A stretch of 9,405 nucleotides of DNA from an uncultured Lachnospiraceae bacterium (GTDB lineage: Bacteria; Bacillota; Clostridia; Lachnospirales; Lachnospiraceae). The position numbers and the translations under genes are program-made. The stretch is taken from NCBI GenBank assembly GCA_902489645.1, contig CABUAW010000078.1:1-9405 (forward strand), read 5' to 3'. Below the pieces are notes generated by a model that was not told the origin of the DNA, searched no databases, and saw only the letters and a program-made list of their open reading frames with translations. Positions 1 through 6,935 of this stretch are shown in pieces (the stretch's first letter is position 1; each line of letters begins with the position of its first letter).

Positions 1-1287
1 ATTTTGAATTACATAAAAAATTTAAATGTGGGAACAAAGATTTCCATACGGAATATTGCCGAAACCTTATCTGTCAGTGAAGGCACCGCATACAAAGCCA
101 TTAAAAAAGCCGAAGAATTAAATCTGGTACGCACCCGTCCAAGGGCGGGGACTGTCCGTATATCCGATGAAGTCTTTTCAAAATCAGAATCCCTGACCAT
201 TCGAAAACTTATACGTCAATTCGGTCTTTCTATCATTGCCGGAAAGGAATATGATATTTCCATCGCTTCCATCATCGTAGGTGACGGAAGCCTGGACCAG
301 CTTTATAAAACTGCGTCCGACAAGCCGGGAACCAAACTGTGTATCGTCGGCGACCGCCCGGAAATTCAATCCGCGGCGCTTTCACTCAGTATGCATCTTC
401 TCGTTACCGGAGGCGCCGCCGTCAACCAGAATATTCAAACAACGGCCGCTCAGAATAATTTATGTATATTATCTTCTCTCCAAAGCAGCCATAATATTCT
501 TTATTTATTACACAGTACCCCAAACGGAAACCGGCCTGAAACGGCCATGAACCGGGTCAGTGACTGGATGCGGCCGCCCCAGTACCTTTATTACAACGAC
601 ATTGTCTCCGACTGGTACCGGACCTACTACTCTATTTTTGCCTTAAATGACAAATATGCGGTTGTCGATGACAATCTTAAAATATGCGGTCTGCTCAATG
701 CGTCTTCCGCACTGAACGCCGCTCCTGCGGAAAAAATATCGAATTTATACGTCCCGAACCAGGCCAGTTCCCGCTTCATTGTTTCCAAAGATACTTCCAT
801 GTATGACCTGGCCGAAAAGATGATTTCAGAAAACTCGGAGCTTGCCTTTACCGTAGAAAATGACGAGTTAAAAGGGCTCATTACCGCCAACGATGTTTTG
901 CGTTTTTTTCATTCTATGGGATGCTCAAAAAATATCTGCGATTTTATATCTCTGGAAATCATTCAGGATGATACCCGCCATAAAAAAAGGACTTTGGCCG
1001 TCCACATGTCCAGCATCCGTGCCAAAAACAGAAAAGTGACTTCTCAGGACGAACTGTCCATCACTGTCAAAGCCGCTGAAGAATATGTCCGCGATACCTT
1101 TCATCCGACGCGGTGTACTTTAACCGACGGGAACTTTTATAAAATTAGCTGTTTATCACTGACTGCGCCTTTACAGGTATCCATCACTCTTGTAAACCGT
1201 TCACCAAATACATGTACGGCTGAGGTTGAAATTCACAGCGGCTCAGAATGTTATTTAAAATGTATATTAAATTATAATTTAGAATAA
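1..1287 (+). CDS. CBS-HotDog transcription factor, YtoI/SpxR-like (5' partial)
   Basis: Probable DNA-binding regulator of the YtoI/SpxR type. Counting from a TTG at 4, residues 10-52 form a winged-helix HTH (VSEGTAYKAIKKAE is the recognition region). Residues about 75-165 are DRTGG-like (IVGDRP, LLVTGG). Residues about 185-302 hold two CBS motifs (KYAVVDDNLKICGLL and LAFTVENDELKGLITANDVL). Residues about 318-425 resemble a degenerate HotDog domain. The TTG at 4 is probably not the start: the codon before it is Ile, and the run I-L-x-Y-I aligns, as I recall it, with Bacillus YtoI a few residues inside that protein. The true start therefore lies just left of the window. In this family CBS domains usually bind adenosyl nucleotides and HotDog folds often bind acyl-CoA, but the ligand here is unknown. 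The acyl-CoA dehydrogenase gene follows 15 nt downstream, suggesting co-transcription and perhaps control of that enzyme. The family call is firm; the regulon is inferred. Confidence 0.85.
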   Translation: MLNYIKNLNVGTKISIRNIAETLSVSEGTAYKAIKKAEELNLVRTRPRAGTVRISDEVFSKSESLTIRKLIRQFGLSIIAGKEYDISIASIIVGDGSLDQLYKTASDKPGTKLCIVGDRPEIQSAALSLSMHLLVTGGAAVNQNIQTTAAQNNLCILSSLQSSHNILYLLHSTPNGNRPETAMNRVSDWMRPPQYLYYNDIVSDWYRTYYSIFALNDKYAVVDDNLKICGLLNASSALNAAPAEKISNLYVPNQASSRFIVSKDTSMYDLAEKMISENSELAFTVENDELKGLITANDVLRFFHSMGCSKNICDFISLEIIQDDTRHKKRTLAVHMSSIRAKNRKVTSQDELSITVKAAEEYVRDTFHPTRCTLTDGNFYKISCLSLTAPLQVSITLVNRSPNTCTAEVEIHSGSECYLKCILNYNLE

Positions 1288-1290
1288 AAA

Positions 1291-1294
1291 GGAG
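1291..1294 (+). promoter_or_regulatory. Ribosome binding site of the acyl-CoA dehydrogenase
   Basis: GGAG sits within AAAAAGGAGAAA directly after the regulator's TAA stop, with 8 nt to the ATG at 1303. It fixes the start of the dehydrogenase and leaves no room for a separate promoter between the two genes. Confidence 0.8.
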
Positions 1295-1302
1295 AAATCC
1301 TC

Positions 1303-2457
1303 ATGTATGAACTTACTCAGGAACAAATAGAATTCAAAAAACATGTGCGTGATTTTGTAAACAAGGAAATACGTCCCAACGCGCAACGCCTTGACATGTC
1401 TGCAAAATTTCCATATCAGATAATCAAACGGTGCGGTGAACTCGGATTTCTTGATTTTCTGTTTTCACCCCAAAATTTACATTCCCATGTAGAAACTACC
1501 CGAAGCATTATTTTTTTAGAGGAAATATCCCGGGGTCTTGGCTCTCTCGGGCTTATCCTCTGCCCGCATTTTCAGGGAATTACCCTTCTTTCAATGACGG
1601 CCTCAGACAGTTTAAAAGCCGAAGCGCTTCCCCAGGCGCTTACCGGAGAAAAGATTTTCTCCTATGCCATCAGTGAAGAAAGCGGCGGCACAGATGCCCT
1701 CGGCATCGCAACCACGGCGGTACGCGACGGCGACGCATGGGTCATCAACGGTAAAAAATGCTGGATTACCAACGCCGGCGCCGCTGACGGATATTTTATT
1801 AACGCACAGACAGCGTCAACCTCCAGGCGGCGCAGCATCAGTTTCTTTTATATTGACGGCAATAATCCGGGCATTATCCTCCGGGAGCCGAGTAAGATGA
1901 TTGGCTGCAACAATTCTGTCATGCGCAATATCCAGTTCAAAGACTGCCGTATCCCGGCCAATTGCCTGATTGGTATTGAAAACGAAGGCTATTCTTTAAT
2001 GAAGAATACGTTAAACCTCGGACGTCTTGGGATTGCCGCAGTTTCAACAGGTATCGCGCAGCGGGCCCTGGAGCTGGCCATCGAATTTTCCGGAAACAGA
2101 AAGTATTATGGCCGCAGGCTTTCTTCCAATCAGGGAATTTCCTTCCCGATTGCCGAAATGTACACCCACGTCGCCTCCCTGAAGAATATGCTCTACCACA
2201 CGGCTTCTCTCTGTGAAAACGGTAAGGCTTACTCTGTAGAGGTATCGGCGCTGAAGGTTCTGGCCAACGAAGTCTGCAGTCAGGTTTGCCGACAGGCCCA
2301 GGAAATTCACGGCGCCTTTGGGCTTTGTAAAGATTCGGAAATTGAACGGTGTCTCCGGGATTCCTATATGATGACCGCCGCCGAAGGAACACCACAGGCC
2401 TGCAAAATGTCGATTGCTTCCGCCCTGTTCAATTCACCTTTAGACCAATATTTTTAA
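1303..2457 (+). CDS. Acyl-CoA dehydrogenase family flavoprotein
   Basis: A 384-residue protein of normal length for the family, expected to be a cytosolic FAD enzyme that introduces (or, with a suitable electron partner, reduces) the alpha-beta double bond of an acyl-CoA. Residues 1-115 form the N-terminal helical domain. Residues 120-215 are the beta domain, with SEESGGTD (124-131) in the place of the usual TEP-x-AGSD signature and the flavin-contacting WITNAG (154-159). Residues 235-384 are the C-terminal helical domain. RKYYGRRLSSNQGISF (266-281) matches the usual R..FG..I...Q.I.F segment, and QEIHGAFG replaces the common Q..GG.G. Glu361 in AAEGT occupies the usual catalytic-base position. 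Substrate cannot be read from sequence. No EtfA/EtfB electron-transfer flavoprotein genes lie in the window. The gene follows the CBS-HotDog regulator closely, so it is plausibly its target. Confidence 0.92.
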   Translation: MYELTQEQIEFKKHVRDFVNKEIRPNAQRLDMSAKFPYQIIKRCGELGFLDFLFSPQNLHSHVETTRSIIFLEEISRGLGSLGLILCPHFQGITLLSMTASDSLKAEALPQALTGEKIFSYAISEESGGTDALGIATTAVRDGDAWVINGKKCWITNAGAADGYFINAQTASTSRRRSISFFYIDGNNPGIILREPSKMIGCNNSVMRNIQFKDCRIPANCLIGIENEGYSLMKNTLNLGRLGIAAVSTGIAQRALELAIEFSGNRKYYGRRLSSNQGISFPIAEMYTHVASLKNMLYHTASLCENGKAYSVEVSALKVLANEVCSQVCRQAQEIHGAFGLCKDSEIERCLRDSYMMTAAEGTPQACKMSIASALFNSPLDQYF

Positions 2458-2461
2458 CTCA

Positions 2462-2480
2462 AAAAAGGTTACACCTTTTT
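2462..2480 (+). terminator. Small hairpin after the acyl-CoA dehydrogenase gene
   Basis: AAAAAGGT (2462-2469) and ACCTTTTT (2473-2480) pair perfectly around a 3-nt TAC loop, 5 nt after the stop codon. The stem is short and mostly A-T, with the T run inside it, so it may be a weak terminator or an RNA 3'-end hairpin. The stronger terminator lies about 70 bp on. Confidence 0.45.
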
Positions 2481-2551
2481 CTCTCTGACATGTGATACAA
2501 AATTATACAGCAATTTATATGCCATTTTTTTCACAAATATTGTAAAAAACA

Positions 2552-2599
2552 AAAAAGAACGAAAAATCCCATAAAACAGCGGATTTATTCGTTCTTTTT
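2552..2599. terminator. Bidirectional Rho-independent terminator between convergent genes
   Basis: The left arm 2552-2569 (AAAAAGAACGAAAAATCC) pairs with 2581-2599 over 18 base pairs with one bulged base, leaving an 11-nt loop (2570-2580). The arms carry A runs on the outer left and T runs on the outer right, so each strand reads stem then U-tract. The position between two converging genes fits shared termination. Confidence 0.85.
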
Positions 2600-2653
2600 A
2601 TCTATATTTTTTAATTTTAAAAACATTTATGACATACAGACCCCTCCGGAAAA

Positions 2654-2724
2654 CTGTAATATTCCATTACACAAAACCTTTGATAACCGGTAATTTACAG
2701 TGTAACATTTCGTTACACTGTAAC
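2654..2724. repeat. Perfect 12-bp inverted repeat and TGTAA/TTACA half-site cluster
   Basis: TTACAGTGTAAC (2695-2706) and GTTACACTGTAA (2712-2723) are perfect inverted repeats around ATTTC. CTGTAA at 2654-2659 and TTACA at 2667-2671 add outlying half-sites of the same kind. On the + strand the hairpin is followed by CTTTTTA, so it could terminate + strand transcription before it runs antisense into the regulator gene. On the - strand there is no U-tract after it, so it is a poor terminator for that gene. It also resembles a regulator binding site, because TGTAAC-N5-GTTACA is close to the TGTAAA-N6-TTTACA box known for TyrR. Which role is real is open. Confidence 0.6.
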
Positions 2725-2733
2725 TTTTTATTA

Positions 2734-3579
2734 CTATCCCTTTTTCAGGTTTTCTTCCGGAATTTTTTTCATAATGCGATAAAATCTTGGCCGGGAAATT
2801 TTTAAAATCTTGGCCGTTTTTGTCAGATTATAATTCGTCTGTTTTAATGCCTGCAATACCATGCGCTTTTCCATGGCATCGACCATCTGGTCCAGCCCTT
2901 CCGTCTTTAATCTGGACTTTTTCATTGCTGTCCCACGGATGATATGCGGCGGTATATCCTCGGGCGTAATTTCATCATCGTCCGACATATAGTACATTTT
3001 AGAGAGTATATTATTCAATTCCCGCACATTACCGGGCCAGCCATACTGCTGAAAAGCAGAACATACCTCTTTGGAAACCCTTTTCTTTACACCATTTTCC
3101 TGGTAAAACTCGGATAAGATATCGACAGCCAGGTCATGTATATCTTCCGGATGCTCTCTGAAAGGCGGGGCCTTGATATTCAAAATATTAACTCTATAGT
3201 ATAAATCCTCCCGAAACTTTCCATCCTGAACCAATTTTTCCAGATTACGGTTTGTTGCAGCAATAATACGCACGTCAATCGGTATGGTTTTATTGCTCCC
3301 CACCCGGGTAATCTCTTTTCCTTTGACTTTCCCCTGCGTATATTTATGACGATAGGCATATTCTGCTTTCTGGGTTTTTAAAACCAGAGGAACTCTTGAA
3401 TTTTCAATCACCTCGTAAATATGTTTCCCTATAATCTTTTCGGGCTCTATTCCCAAAAATTCACCGTAGGCCTTATTCATAAAGAGGATATGTTCATCGG
3501 CACCAACTAAAAGAACAGGCATTGTCAAAACTTCCAGGGCCTTTTTATAAATACTTAAATCTTCTTTCCTGTCGCTCAT
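2734..3579 (-). CDS. PAS / sigma-54 activator-like regulator lacking the ATPase core (in-frame deletion)
   Basis: A 281-residue protein built from pieces of a PAS-AAA+-Fis enhancer-binding protein, normally roughly 450-600 residues. Residues 8-80 are the front of a PAS domain (LLVGADEHILFMNKAYGEFL). After a short join at about 81-90, sequence resumes with ITRVGSNKTIPIDVRIIAATN (90-110), the part of the AAA+ domain after Walker B. FREDLYYR (122-129, arginine-finger region) and GWPGNVREL (180-188, sensor II) follow, then a Fis-type HTH at about 237-271. Walker A, the GAFTGA sigma-54 contact loop, Walker B and probably the last PAS strands are absent, so ATP hydrolysis and sigma-54 activation should be impossible. 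The reading frame stays open across the join. The ATG at 3579 has a good ribosome binding site, whereas a GTG at 3603 has none. It may be a DNA-binding regulator, a dominant-negative form or a decaying gene. The target is unknown. Confidence 0.8.
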   Translation of the reverse strand: MSDRKEDLSIYKKALEVLTMPVLLVGADEHILFMNKAYGEFLGIEPEKIIGKHIYEVIENSRVPLVLKTQKAEYAYRHKYTQGKVKGKEITRVGSNKTIPIDVRIIAATNRNLEKLVQDGKFREDLYYRVNILNIKAPPFREHPEDIHDLAVDILSEFYQENGVKKRVSKEVCSAFQQYGWPGNVRELNNILSKMYYMSDDDEITPEDIPPHIIRGTAMKKSRLKTEGLDQMVDAMEKRMVLQALKQTNYNLTKTAKILKISRPRFYRIMKKIPEENLKKG

Positions 3580-3584
3580 CAAAT

Positions 3585-3593
3585 CTCTCCCTT
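3585..3593 (-). promoter_or_regulatory. Ribosome binding site deciding the start of the PAS/Fis regulator
   Basis: On the - strand AAGGGAGAG lies just upstream of the ATG at 3579, and this site lies inside the longer frame that would begin at GTG 3603. It favours the shorter 281-residue product and indicates that the shortened gene still has a translation signal. Confidence 0.7.
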
Positions 3594-3643
3594 CATTTAT
3601 CACATATCAGAGAGAAGGTTGATTTTTCTGGGATTTTTGATAT

Positions 3644-4417
3644 TTATTCCGGAATATCGCCCACTCCATTTAAAATAATTCTCGGACGATACGGATATTC
3701 TTCCACCGCTTCCCGTGAAGTAACGCCGGAAAGTACAAGACATGTATCCAGGCCGGTCTCAACTCCGGCAACGATATCCGTATCCATACGGTCACCGATA
3801 ATGGCTGCATCCTGAGAATGGACCCCCAGAAGCTGAAGCCCGGTGCGCATCATCAGCGGATTCGGTTTGCCGACAAAATAGGCCTGTTTGCCCGTCGTCA
3901 TCTCAATCGGAGCAATCAGCGCCCGGCAGGCCGGAACAATCCCCTGTTCCGTCGGTCCGGTCAAATCCGTATTTGTTCCGATAAGTTTTGCGCCATTCTG
4001 CACATGATGCACCGCCTGACAGATACTGTCATAATTGTAATTGTTCGTCTCACCGATAATCACATAATCCGGGTTAATCGAATTATTTGTAATTCCCGCC
4101 TCACTCAAGGCCAAAAAAAGGCCCGGGTCACCAATGACATAGGCCGAACAATTCGGTTTCTGCGAACTGATAAACTTGGCCGTGGCCAGAGCGCTTGTAT
4201 AAAAATGTTTTTCATCCACATCCAGTCCCATACGGCCTAATTTCTGCTGTAATTCCTTTGGCGTCTTACCGCTGGCATTGGTGAGGAAAAGAAAGTTTTT
4301 ATTCTTTTTATATAACCACTCGACAAACGCCTTTGCTCCCGGCAAAAGTCTGTCTCCATGATAAATGACACCGTCCATGTCACAAATATAACCTGCTTTG
4401 TTACGAAAATCTTTCAT
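3644..4417 (-). CDS. HAD-superfamily hydrolase, NagD/AraL type (subclass IIA)
   Basis: A 257-residue cytosolic phosphatase of the NagD-like HAD-IIA family, typically acting on sugar phosphates, nucleotides or small phosphometabolites. All four HAD motifs are present: DMDGV (13-17, nucleophile Asp13 and acid Asp15), LTN (45-47), Lys184 in FVGKPNP, and GDRMDTD (208-214) for metal binding. The IIA cap lies between motifs II and III, about residues 60-175. The ATG at 4417 is preceded by AGAAAGG on the coding strand. It lies 23 nt after the Na/Pi cotransporter gene, so the two are likely co-transcribed. A phosphatase next to a phosphate transporter is suggestive, but the substrate cannot be inferred. 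Confidence 0.9.
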   Translation of the reverse strand: MKDFRNKAGYICDMDGVIYHGDRLLPGAKAFVEWLYKKNKNFLFLTNASGKTPKELQQKLGRMGLDVDEKHFYTSALATAKFISSQKPNCSAYVIGDPGLFLALSEAGITNNSINPDYVIIGETNNYNYDSICQAVHHVQNGAKLIGTNTDLTGPTEQGIVPACRALIAPIEMTTGKQAYFVGKPNPLMMRTGLQLLGVHSQDAAIIGDRMDTDIVAGVETGLDTCLVLSGVTSREAVEEYPYRPRIILNGVGDIPE

Positions 4418-4440
4418 ATTTAATTCCTTTCTGCTTTATC

Positions 4441-6129
4441 TTAAACTGTCAATTTCTCTGCTTCCACATATTCCGCAATATTCACAGCATGGTCGGAGAT
4501 ACGTTCCAGATTACTTAAAATATCCAGGAATACAATCCCCGTATCCGCTGAACACAGGCCTTTTGTAAGGCGCTCCATATGATTATGGCGCATATCCTCT
4601 TCCATACTGTCCACATCGTCCTCCAGCATATACACCCGTTTGGCGTCCATAATCGATTCCCGGCTTCTGGAACTAACCGCCAAATCCACGGCTTTCAAAA
4701 CCACATCCTCAATATCCTTTAAATCTTCAATCGCATCAGAGGACAATTGAATATGTCCCTGCACCAGTCCTTCGGCCAGTTCGGCAATGTTGTCACAGTG
4801 GTCGCCGATACGTTCCAAATCGCTGACCGTAAACAACAGATGGCTGACTGTCTGAATCTGCTTTTCTGTCAGTGACTCATGGCTTAAATGCACCAGATAT
4901 TCCGTCAAATCCTTTTCAAACACGTCCAGTGTTTTTTCCAGTACGTCCGACTTATGGATTTTTTCCTCACTGACCTCAAATACGCTGTTCATTGAAATTT
5001 CCACATGTTTTCTGGCCAGCTCGCCCATATGAATGACCTGTTCGGCCGCACTCTGAATGGCAAAGGACGGCGAACTCAAAATACGAAGGTCCAGATGCGG
5101 ACGCTCCAATACCTCAGCGTCAACAGACGCCATAGATACCTCCGCCGCTGCCAGACGTTCCGGTCTTTCCCGGACAATACGGCCGGAAAGTGTTACCAGT
5201 TGCTTTGCAAACGGGAATAACAGCAGTGTATTACCGATATTGAATACGGTGTGGAAAACAGATATGCCCACGCTGGTCACCTGACCTCCCGCAAAGGCCG
5301 GGTTTACTGTAAATACGGCAAACATCAAAATGCCGAAAACGACTGCGCCAATGACATTAAATAAAAGGTGGATGACCGCCGCCCTCTTTGCCGTGCGGGT
5401 CGCTCCCGCGCTGGATAAAAGAGCCGTCACACATGTACCGATATTTTGTCCCAAAGTAATGTAAATCGCTGAATTCCAGGATACCACGCCATTAAGAGCA
5501 AGCGTCTGCAAAATACCGACAGAGGCCGACGAGCTTTGGATGATGGCCGTTACTGCCGCACCGGTTAAAATACCAAGCACCGGATTTTTTCCAAGGACAC
5601 GGAAAGCTGTCGCAAAAATCGGCGCATCTTTATACGGTGTAATGGATGCGGACATAAAACTGAGTCCAATAAAAAGCACGCCGAAACCAACAAGTATCTC
5701 TCCAATCTGGCGATATTTTTCCTTATTCGAAAATAGAACGACAAATGCGCCCAGGCCAATCAACAAAGGTGCGAAAAACTCGGGTTTTAACATCTCGCCC
5801 CACTCGCTCATGGAGACGACCCACGCCGTAATCGTCGTACCAATATTTGCACCCATAATAACGCCGACGGCCTGGGTCAGACTGATAATTCCGGCATTGA
5901 CAAAACCGACAACCATAACCGTCGTTGCTGACGAACTCTGAATCACTGCAGTCACCAGTGCGCCTACCAGAACGCCCAAAATCCGGTGATTTGTTAAAAT
6001 ACCCAATAACTGTTTCATCTTGCCGCCGGCCGATTTTTGAAGTCCGTCCGCCATCACGTGCATGCCGTACAAAAACATGCCGAGTCCGCCAACGAACTTA
6101 AACAGCATCTCAATATCTGCGATAGACAT
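4441..6129 (-). CDS. Na+/phosphate cotransporter family protein with PhoU-like C-terminal domain
   Basis: A 562-residue integral membrane protein of the Na/Pi cotransporter (NptA/YjbB-like) family. The first 315 residues are mostly hydrophobic membrane segments and contain the two inverted family repeats. Each has a QSSS motif (QSSSATT 64-70, QSSSASV 198-204) and a following N-I-G-T motif (GANIGTT 93-99, GQNIGTC 227-233). Residues about 350-560 form a cytosolic all-helical PhoU-like domain with its two characteristic repeats (DLERIGDHCDNIAE 437-450 and NLERISDHAVNIAEY 540-554). Expected role is sodium-coupled phosphate movement across the cytoplasmic membrane, with the PhoU part probably regulatory. 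Direction and substrate are not proven for most clostridial members. AGGAGGAGAG precedes the ATG at 6129. The gene begins 32 nt after cbiF with no terminator visible. Confidence 0.93.
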   Translation of the reverse strand: MSIADIEMLFKFVGGLGMFLYGMHVMADGLQKSAGGKMKQLLGILTNHRILGVLVGALVTAVIQSSSATTVMVVGFVNAGIISLTQAVGVIMGANIGTTITAWVVSMSEWGEMLKPEFFAPLLIGLGAFVVLFSNKEKYRQIGEILVGFGVLFIGLSFMSASITPYKDAPIFATAFRVLGKNPVLGILTGAAVTAIIQSSSASVGILQTLALNGVVSWNSAIYITLGQNIGTCVTALLSSAGATRTAKRAAVIHLLFNVIGAVVFGILMFAVFTVNPAFAGGQVTSVGISVFHTVFNIGNTLLLFPFAKQLVTLSGRIVRERPERLAAAEVSMASVDAEVLERPHLDLRILSSPSFAIQSAAEQVIHMGELARKHVEISMNSVFEVSEEKIHKSDVLEKTLDVFEKDLTEYLVHLSHESLTEKQIQTVSHLLFTVSDLERIGDHCDNIAELAEGLVQGHIQLSSDAIEDLKDIEDVVLKAVDLAVSSRSRESIMDAKRVYMLEDDVDSMEEDMRHNHMERLTKGLCSADTGIVFLDILSNLERISDHAVNIAEYVEAEKLTV

Positions 6130-6161
6130 GTTATCTCTCCTCCTCTAATGTCTTTTACAGC

Positions 6162-6935
6162 TTATTGATGTGAAGCATCAATTGAACCGCCTGTCTTACG
6201 ATATTCGGTTTCAAAATTCCGGTCATAGAGTTTGGACAACTCATATCTGTCTCCAAGAAAATCTCCTACGACAATCAGGGCCGTTTTGGTAATCCCGGCC
6301 GCCTTTACTTTTTTAGCGATTGTCTCCAAAGTTCCGTAGACAATCTTCTCTTCCGGCCAGCTCGCCTTATAAACAACAGCCACCGGTGTATCTTTCTCAT
6401 AGGATTCGCTCAACAACTGAACCAGAATTTCAATCTTACCGATACTTAAAAATATTATCATGGTGGCATGGTGTTTTGCAAGGCTAAGAATTTTTTCCTT
6501 TTCCGGCACGGGTGTACGCCCCTCAAGACGGCTTAAAATCACGGTTTGCGATACCCCCGGTAGGGTATACTCTTTTTTCATGCTGGCGGCCGCTGCCAAA
6601 AATGAACTGACCCCCGGAATAACTTCATAGGCAATCCCCAGCCTATCCAGGGCGTCCATCTGCTCCCGAACAGCTCCGTAAATAGACGGGTCGCCCGTAT
6701 GCACCCGGGCCACTGTCTGTCCCTTTGCCTTTGCCTGCTTCATGACCTCGATAACCTCCGGCAAAGTCATGTAAGCGCTGTTGTAGACAGCCGCATCTTC
6801 CTTTCGTCCCTCCAGAACTTTTTCATTTACCAGTGAGCCGGCATAAATAATTACATCCGCCGAATCAATCAACCTCTTCCCTTTAATTGTCAACAGCTCC
6901 GGGTCTCCCGGTCCGGCGCCAATAAAATAAACCAT
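6162..6935 (-). CDS. cbiF: Cobalt-precorrin-4 C11-methyltransferase
   Basis: A 257-residue tetrapyrrole methylase of the cobalamin ring pathway, using SAM to methylate C11 of (cobalt-)precorrin-4 in the cytosol. Family marks are the N-terminal SAM-site loop GAGPGDPELLT (6-16), the HTGDPSIYGA motif (79-88), EVIPGVSSF (104-112) and VYKASWPEE (188-196). Length is normal. The start is ATG 6935, which overlaps the cbiL stop by one base (TGATG). An in-frame GTG at 6938 would add one residue and overlap by four bases, and cannot be excluded. AAAGGCGG upstream serves either start. Such tight overlap with cbiL implies translational coupling. The CbiF name (rather than aerobic CobM) is inferred from the CbiL/CbiT context and the apparent anaerobic host. 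Confidence 0.95.
   Translation of the reverse strand: MVYFIGAGPGDPELLTIKGKRLIDSADVIIYAGSLVNEKVLEGRKEDAAVYNSAYMTLPEVIEVMKQAKAKGQTVARVHTGDPSIYGAVREQMDALDRLGIAYEVIPGVSSFLAAAASMKKEYTLPGVSQTVILSRLEGRTPVPEKEKILSLAKHHATMIIFLSIGKIEILVQLLSESYEKDTPVAVVYKASWPEEKIVYGTLETIAKKVKAAGITKTALIVVGDFLGDRYELSKLYDRNFETEYRKTGGSIDASHQ

Larger units (their letters stand above)
2458..2733. other. Convergent intergenic region without a gene
   Basis: This 276-bp AT-rich stretch separates the ends of two converging genes. It holds the small hairpin, the bidirectional terminator and the inverted-repeat cluster listed separately. I see no plausible coding frame, no sigma-54 type -24/-12 pair and no convincing sigma-70 promoter in it. 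Confidence 0.7.

Noticed and set aside
1937..2395. A 152-residue open frame on the - strand inside the acyl-CoA dehydrogenase gene
   Set aside because: Arg/Pro-rich, low-complexity translation with no family resemblance and opposite a well-supported gene; a codon-bias shadow.
2458..2733. A riboswitch or small RNA gene in the convergent intergenic region
   Set aside because: Only simple hairpins are visible; no conserved riboswitch core and no clear promoter.
3309..3342. The missing ATPase core explained by a frameshift with the segment still present in another frame
   Set aside because: PAS-coding and post-Walker-B sequences are separated by only about 30 bp, so there is no room for the missing domain; it is a deletion, not a frameshift.
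3603..3603. GTG at 3603 as the start of the PAS/Fis regulator
   Set aside because: The strong AAGGGAGAG site lies between it and ATG 3579, so the extra residues would be encoded by the ribosome binding site itself.
3818..4240. A 140-residue + strand open frame inside the HAD gene
   Set aside because: Antisense to a HAD gene with all four catalytic motifs; composition unlike a real protein.
5540..5941. A 133-residue + strand open frame inside the cotransporter gene
   Set aside because: Reverse complement of membrane-segment codons gives a Pro/Thr-rich shadow; no independent support.
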